Origin: Halopelagius fulvigenes
Lineage (GTDB): Archaea; Halobacteriota; Halobacteria; Halobacteriales; Haloferacaceae
Assembly (NCBI RefSeq): GCF_042662625.1
Contig: NZ_JBHSXH010000009.1
Coordinates: 806,001-870,000 of the forward strand
DNA: 64,000 bases
Direction of reading: 5' to 3'
The stretch's first letter is position 1, and the number at the start of each line of letters is the position of its first letter. Of this stretch, positions 60,375 through 64,000 are shown in pieces. Position numbers and translations under genes: made by a program. A model generated the notes under the pieces. That model was not told where the DNA came from. It saw only the letters and a program-made list of their open reading frames with translations, and did not search any database.

Positions 60375-60704
60375 TTACCCGAAGAGTTCGCCGAGGCCCT
60401 CGCCGTCGGCCTCGTCTTCCTCGTCTTCCTCGGCTTCGGCCTCGTCTTCCTCGGCTTCGGCCTCGTCCTCGTCCTCGTCGGCGGTCTCGACTTCGCCACC
60501 GGCACCGCCCGCGGCGGGCGCGGGAGCGGCGGCGGCCGTCTCGACGGCCTCCTCGATGTCGATGTCCTCCAGCGCGGCGACGAGCGCCTTGACGCGGGAT
60601 TCCTCGACGTCCACACCGGCGGCATCGAGCACCGCGGTGACGTTGTCTTCGTTGATCTCTTCGCCCGACTCGTTCAGGATGAGAGCTGCGTAAACGTATT
60701 CCAT
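60375..60704 (-). CDS. rpl12: 50S ribosomal protein P1/L12 (archaeal)
   Basis: This 109-residue stalk protein begins MEYVYAALILNESGEEINED and has an Ala/Gly hinge (AAAAPAPAAGGAGG). It ends with a very acidic tail of repeated DEAEAEE units and the conserved GLGELFG that contacts elongation factors. It is the third gene of the L1-L10-L12 operon. Confidence 0.97.
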   Translation of the reverse strand: MEYVYAALILNESGEEINEDNVTAVLDAAGVDVEESRVKALVAALEDIDIEEAVETAAAAPAPAAGGAGGEVETADEDEDEAEAEEDEAEAEEDEEDEADGEGLGELFG

Positions 60705-60722
60705 TGTTGAATTCCTCCGTTG

Positions 60723-61775
60723 TTATCCGAACATCGCTCCGAGGCCGTCCGCACCGTCGCCGTCGTCTTCGTCGTCGTCGTCGTCGTCGTCGTCGGCGTC
60801 GGCTTCCGCCTCGGCTTCTTCTTCGTCTGCCGATTCTTCGTCCGCCTCGTCCGCTTCGGGCTGGGCCGCGGGGGCCTCGACGCCGCGGAGCTCCTCGGGG
60901 AGGGCCTCCTCGTCGTCGATCTGCGCCGCGAGCGAACGGAGCTGCGCGTCGGCCTTGGCGACGAGGTCCGGCATGAGGTCCGGGTCCTCGATGGCGGCGA
61001 ACAGGCCGAGGGCCTTGGCTTCGCCGGTCGCCTTGCCGAGCAGCGCGGGCGCGGTCTGGGCCGTCGGGTAGACCGCGTTGATAGAGAGGTTACGTGCGCC
61101 GGCCGCGGCGGACTGGATGTCCGCGCGGTACTCCTCGACGTCGATGGCGAGTTCGTCCGGCTCGAACAGAACGCCCTCGGAGTAGACGCCGCGGAGGTCG
61201 AGACCGACCTCCTTCGGCTCGATACCGAGTTCGCTCAGCACGTTCGCAAGGTCCTCGGAGACGACCTCGCCCTCGTCGAGGACGTGGGAGTCTTCGGTGA
61301 CCTTGATGGACCCCTCCATGATGCGGGCGTTCGCGCCGACCTGCTGAAGCTCGCCGACGAAGGGACCGGGGTCCACGCCCGTGTCGCCTTCGGGGATGAC
61401 GATGTCGTTCGGCGCGACTTCGCCCGCGTTGATGGGGGCGGGCGTCTTCGACGCTTCGAGTTCCTTGTACAGGGCGAACGGGTTGTCGTTCGTCCCGATG
61501 AGTGCGACCTGCCCCTCCACGTAGTCGACGAGTTCCTCCAGACCGTCGTCGACCGCTTCGAGAGCGCGGACGGTCAGCGTGTTCCGGCTCATCCGGACTT
61601 CGGCGCTGCCGTGGAGCTCTCGCCGCATCGACTGTAGCTGGCGGCTCGGGATGCCGGCGACGTCGACGACGCCGACGGAGGAGTAGCGTTCGAGGAAGTC
61701 GGTGAGCTCACCGACCTCGACGCGCTTCCACTCGGGGATGGTCTCCGTCTTGCGGACGGACTCGGACTCGCTCAT
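60723..61775 (-). CDS. rplP0: 50S ribosomal protein L10 (P0/uL10)
   Basis: This 350-residue protein anchors the stalk. The N-terminal rRNA-binding domain includes ELTDFLERYSSVGVVDVAGIPSRQLQSMRREL and SKTPAPINAGEVAPNDIVIPEGDTGVDPGP. Helices binding the P1 dimers follow, then an acidic tail with a run of eight to nine Asp and DGLGAMFG at the end. Its start overlaps the rpl1 stop by 4 bp. Confidence 0.96.
   Translation of the reverse strand: MSESESVRKTETIPEWKRVEVGELTDFLERYSSVGVVDVAGIPSRQLQSMRRELHGSAEVRMSRNTLTVRALEAVDDGLEELVDYVEGQVALIGTNDNPFALYKELEASKTPAPINAGEVAPNDIVIPEGDTGVDPGPFVGELQQVGANARIMEGSIKVTEDSHVLDEGEVVSEDLANVLSELGIEPKEVGLDLRGVYSEGVLFEPDELAIDVEEYRADIQSAAAGARNLSINAVYPTAQTAPALLGKATGEAKALGLFAAIEDPDLMPDLVAKADAQLRSLAAQIDDEEALPEELRGVEAPAAQPEADEADEESADEEEAEAEADADDDDDDDDEDDGDGADGLGAMFG
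60764..60800. repeat. CGT/GAC triplet repeat in the L10 tail
   Basis: A run of CGTCGT... (GAC on the coding strand) encodes the poly-Asp tail of L10. A related 21-bp repeat encodes the acidic tail of L12 at about 60415-60480. Both are in-frame and prone to slippage. Confidence 0.7.
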
Positions 61776-62410
61776 GCGGGCACCTCCACGGACGGACCCA
61801 TGGTCGTCTTCACGTAGATGCCGTCGATGTTGAGCGGGCCCTTTTCGAGGTCCGCTTCGAGACGGCGGATGATGACGTCGATGTTCTCCGCGATTTCGTC
61901 GGACGACATGTCCTCGGCACCCACGCGGGTGTGGAACGTCCGGCGGTCACGACTGCGGAGTTGGACCGTGTTCTTCATGCGGTTCACGGTCTCGACAACA
62001 TCGTCGTCGGGCTGGAGTGGCGTCGGCATCTTACCGCGAGGACCGAGGACGGTACCGAGGTACCGACCGATGTCCTGCATCATGCTGGCTTCGGCCACGA
62101 AGAAGTCGGTCTCGTCCGCGAGGTCCTTGGCTTCGTCGGTGTCGTCACCGAGGTCCTCGAGGTCGTTACCGTCCAGTACTTGGTCAGCGACGTCCTCCGC
62201 GCGGAGCGCGGTTTCTCCGGTAGCGAACACCACAATCTGTGTGTCCTGGCCGGTACCGGATGGAAGAACGACGCTTTCGTCGACACGCTGCGACGGGTCG
62301 TTAAGGTCTAAATCGCGCAGGTTGATTGCGAGGTCCACCGTCTCACGGAAGTTCCGCGGGGGGGCCTCCTCAATTGCGCGAGAGACTGCGTCAACTATCG
62401 TATCTGCCAT
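61772..62410 (-). CDS. rpl1: 50S ribosomal protein L1 (uL1)
   Basis: This 212-residue protein binds the L1 stalk of 23S rRNA and, in archaea, often its own mRNA. Family motifs are RDLDLNDPSQRVDE, EASMMQDIGRYLGTVLGPRGKMPTPL and the C-terminal KTTMGPSVEVPA. A SD sequence GGAGGTG (62415-62421) precedes the ATG, unusual for leaderless-biased haloarchaea, and overlaps a leader hairpin. Confidence 0.97.
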   Translation of the reverse strand: MADTIVDAVSRAIEEAPPRNFRETVDLAINLRDLDLNDPSQRVDESVVLPSGTGQDTQIVVFATGETALRAEDVADQVLDGNDLEDLGDDTDEAKDLADETDFFVAEASMMQDIGRYLGTVLGPRGKMPTPLQPDDDVVETVNRMKNTVQLRSRDRRTFHTRVGAEDMSSDEIAENIDVIIRRLEADLEKGPLNIDGIYVKTTMGPSVEVPA

Positions 62411-62419
62411 TATTCACCT

Positions 62420-62446
62420 CCGTAGTACGCAGGATTGCTCCTACGG
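62420..62446 (-). promoter_or_regulatory. L1-operon leader hairpin overlapping the SD
   Basis: On the minus strand the RNA folds as CCGU, then AGGA-GCAA-UCCU, then an asymmetric GCGUACU loop and ACGG. The 3' side of the outer stem runs into the ribosome binding site GGAGGTG. An asymmetric loop of this kind is expected for a site recognised by L1, giving feedback control. TATA-like CTTAAGG lies near 62500. The remaining gap to rpl11 (62510-62738) shows nothing else. Confidence 0.6.
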
Positions 62447-62738
62447 GTCAGTGAAACAGGCTACTGCCTGCCTCGTACGACGCGAGGAGAGTTTCGGCCT
62501 TAAGTCCGTCGAAGCAATCGCCCCTCGAACGGCGGTTTTTGCGGCGGAAACGCCCGTTTCCGTGTGAACGTCCCCCACGTCGAAACGCCCGGTGGACGAA
62601 CGGCGCCCGACGCCACGTGCGGACGAAAACGGAAGAGACGAACCACGGAGAGACGAACGGCGCGGAGACGGGCCCGCGGCTATCGGCGGCGACGTTCCGA
62701 AGAGAAGAACCGCTCTGGTCCCGAGCGAGCAGAGAGCG

Positions 62739-63218
62739 TTACTCGTCGGCGAATACGTCGTCGTACTCGCCGTCGTCGATACGCTTCTTGAACTCGCGCG
62801 GGTTGTTGCCTTCGATGGTGACGCCGAGGGACGTGCACGTCCCGACGACTTCCTTCGCCGCGTTGAGCGAGTCGTACGAGAGGAGGTCCGTCGACTTCTG
62901 GTCGGCGATCTTCTTCACCTGATCGGCGCTCAGGTCGGCGACGAAGTCCTTCTGGGGTTCGCCGGAGCCGGTTTCGAATCCGGCCTCGTCCTTTATGAGC
63001 TCCGCCGTCGGGGGGACGCCGACTTCGATGCTGAAGGAACCGTCGTCGTCGTACTCGACGGTGACGGGGACCTCCATGCCGTCGAAGGCAGCGGTCTCGT
63101 CGTTTATCTCCTGCACGACGTCTTGCACGTTCACGGGCGTCGGCCCGAGTTCGGGACCGAGCGGCGGACCTGGGTTGGCCTGCCCGCCGGGAACGAGCAC
63201 TTCGATAGTTCCAGCCAT
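62739..63218 (-). CDS. rpl11: 50S ribosomal protein L11 (uL11)
   Basis: This 159-residue protein forms the GTPase-associated centre with rRNA. MAGTIEVLVPGGQANPGPPLGPELGPTPVNVQD matches the family start (shown here in part), with the C-terminal RNA-binding half GTCTSLGVTIEGNNPREF. It is transcribed separately from the L1 operon, as is usual in haloarchaea. Confidence 0.97.
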   Translation of the reverse strand: MAGTIEVLVPGGQANPGPPLGPELGPTPVNVQDVVQEINDETAAFDGMEVPVTVEYDDDGSFSIEVGVPPTAELIKDEAGFETGSGEPQKDFVADLSADQVKKIADQKSTDLLSYDSLNAAKEVVGTCTSLGVTIEGNNPREFKKRIDDGEYDDVFADE

Positions 63219-63234
63219 ACCTCAAAGGACCAAT

Positions 63235-63259
63235 CCGCGACTTTTAACGGTTTTCTTTC
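63235..63259 (-). promoter_or_regulatory. Promoter of rpl11, shared sequence with the zinc-finger operon
   Basis: The minus-strand sequence has GAAAGAAAACC then GTTAAAAG, a strong BRE/TATA pair, about 20-40 bp upstream of the rpl11 ATG. The 25-bp block matches 58886-58910 with a single mismatch. Confidence 0.7.
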
Positions 63260-63347
63260 GGTCGAACGGCCTGTCACGCCGACACAGGGTGCGAGAGCGC
63301 ATCCGTCGCGGCGGAACGAATTTCGCCCCTCCGGTCCCGTATACGGT

Positions 63348-64000
63348 ATGTTCTCGGAACTGGCCCCAGACCTGTTCGTCCTCTCCGAACCGCTGTCGTT
63401 CCACGGCTTCGAGATCGGTCGGAACATGGTCGTCGTCCGCCTCCCGGACGGCGACCTGTTCGTCAACTCGCCGGCGGGGTTGACCCCGGACCGCGTCGCT
63501 GCGCTGAACGACCTCGGGACGGTTCGGTACGTCACGCCGTCGAGCAAACTCCACGGTCACCTCCACATGGAGGAGTACGAACGCGCCTTCCCGGACGCGG
63601 AACTGTTCGCCGCGCCCGGACTCGACCGCCGCCGCGCGGACCTCGCGTTCGACGGCTTGCTCGGCGGGTCACCCGACCCCCGGTGGGCCGACTCCGTCGA
63701 CCAGACGGCGTTTCTCGGGCACCGGTGGCTCACCGAGATAGAGTTCTTCCACCGCCCGACCGGGACGTTGATTCTGGGCGACGTCTGCTACAACCTTGGC
63801 CCCGACGCGCCCCTGAAGACTCGACTCGCGGCCCGACTCTTCGGGATGTTCGGAGGCGTCTCCGTGCCCCTCGACCTGCGGTACACCGTGAAGAACGAGG
63901 CCGCCGCGCGGCGGTCCGTCGAACGGATACTGGCGTGGGACTTCGAGCGAGTCGTCGTCGGCCACGGCCGGGTCGTCGAACGCGACGCGAAGCGTCGGGT
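63348..64000 (+). CDS. DUF4336 metallo-beta-lactamase-like protein (partial)
   Basis: The first 217 codons are present and the stop lies beyond the window. MFSELAPDLFVLSEPLSFHGFEIG and the segments YVTPSSKLHGHLHMEEY, TGTLILGDVCYNLG and ERVVVGHGRVV match the DUF4336 family, which has a metallo-hydrolase fold with reduced metal motifs. Function is unknown. The ATG at 63348 is the first after the rpl11 promoter and the two genes are divergent. Confidence 0.82.
   Translation, partial: MFSELAPDLFVLSEPLSFHGFEIGRNMVVVRLPDGDLFVNSPAGLTPDRVAALNDLGTVRYVTPSSKLHGHLHMEEYERAFPDAELFAAPGLDRRRADLAFDGLLGGSPDPRWADSVDQTAFLGHRWLTEIEFFHRPTGTLILGDVCYNLGPDAPLKTRLAARLFGMFGGVSVPLDLRYTVKNEAAARRSVERILAWDFERVVVGHGRVVERDAKRR

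Overview
The window is core chromosome of an extremely halophilic archaeon, most likely Haloferacales (Haloferax/Halogeometricum-like; inferred from gene content and order, not from a search). Support: very high GC with strong third-position bias, strongly acidic proteins, Tat signal peptides (including Tat lipoproteins), archaeal information-processing genes (PriS, GINS, Rpb4, aMBF1, RNase J, eL8/eS28/eL24e, eL21, eL37, LSm, aEF-1beta) and TATA boxes about 25-35 nt before start codons, as expected for mostly leaderless transcripts.

Layout. 1-2.1 kb: end of a sugar ABC transporter operon (permease, binding protein) read leftwards. 2.4-4.6 kb: priS-gins replication pair. 4.6-11.7 kb: peroxiredoxin, CDC48 with an Hsp20-like partner, alpha/beta hydrolase, PanB, a type IV pilin-like protein, a small membrane protein and an eIF2B-like protein. 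11.7-15 kb: Imm5-like protein, sugar epimerase/oxidoreductase pair, acetyltransferase. 15-21 kb: DUF502-archease, sensor kinase, DoxX and RtcB; archease and RtcB are partners in tRNA splicing ligation. 21-25.7 kb: small membrane and zinc proteins, HAD hydrolase, acyl-CoA dehydrogenase, AlaX-type editing protein, aMBF1. 25.8 kb: tRNA-Leu(GAG). 26-30.4 kb: DUF420, a lipoprotein, a DUF892 protein, PurF, and LSm-eL37. 30.4-31.5 kb: a frameshifted sensor kinase. 31.6-37 kb: RNase J (behind a strongly foldable leader), isoprenyl diphosphate synthase, a regulator and GltX. 37-43.4 kb: cyclase, DUF456, then a 7Fe ferredoxin and a fixAB-C(X) electron transfer flavoprotein operon. 43.5-46.8 kb: HTH-GNAT fusion, a 54-residue zinc protein and TmcA. 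47.1-48.4 kb: eL8-eS28-eL24-Ndk operon. 48.6-52.4 kb: membrane protein, cupredoxin and a pair of MetE-like proteins. 52.5-56.7 kb: eL21-Rpb4-DUF655-KsgA-MscS-HemK operon, a classic archaeal cluster with an MscS channel inserted. 56.8-60.2 kb: cystathionine synthase/lyase, small membrane protein, zinc-finger/aEF-1beta pair, TctA-like membrane protein. 60.4-63.2 kb: L11 and the L1-L10-L12 operon. 63.3 kb to the end: partial DUF4336 protein.

I see no insertion sequence, integrase, CRISPR array, rRNA or defence island. The most interesting material is regulatory and RNA-level: the leader before RNase J, the hairpin cluster beside tRNA-Leu, leaders before eL8 and L1, several palindromes or phased repeats at promoters, and a near-identical promoter before L11 and the zinc-finger/aEF-1beta genes. 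At protein level the notable items are a tandem-repeat extension on the ETF alpha subunit, a MetE paralogue lacking its zinc-binding cysteines, an Asp-rich insertion in archease, and an eIF2B-like protein lacking the ribose-1,5-bisphosphate isomerase cysteine. Nothing here amounts to a clear new multi-gene system.
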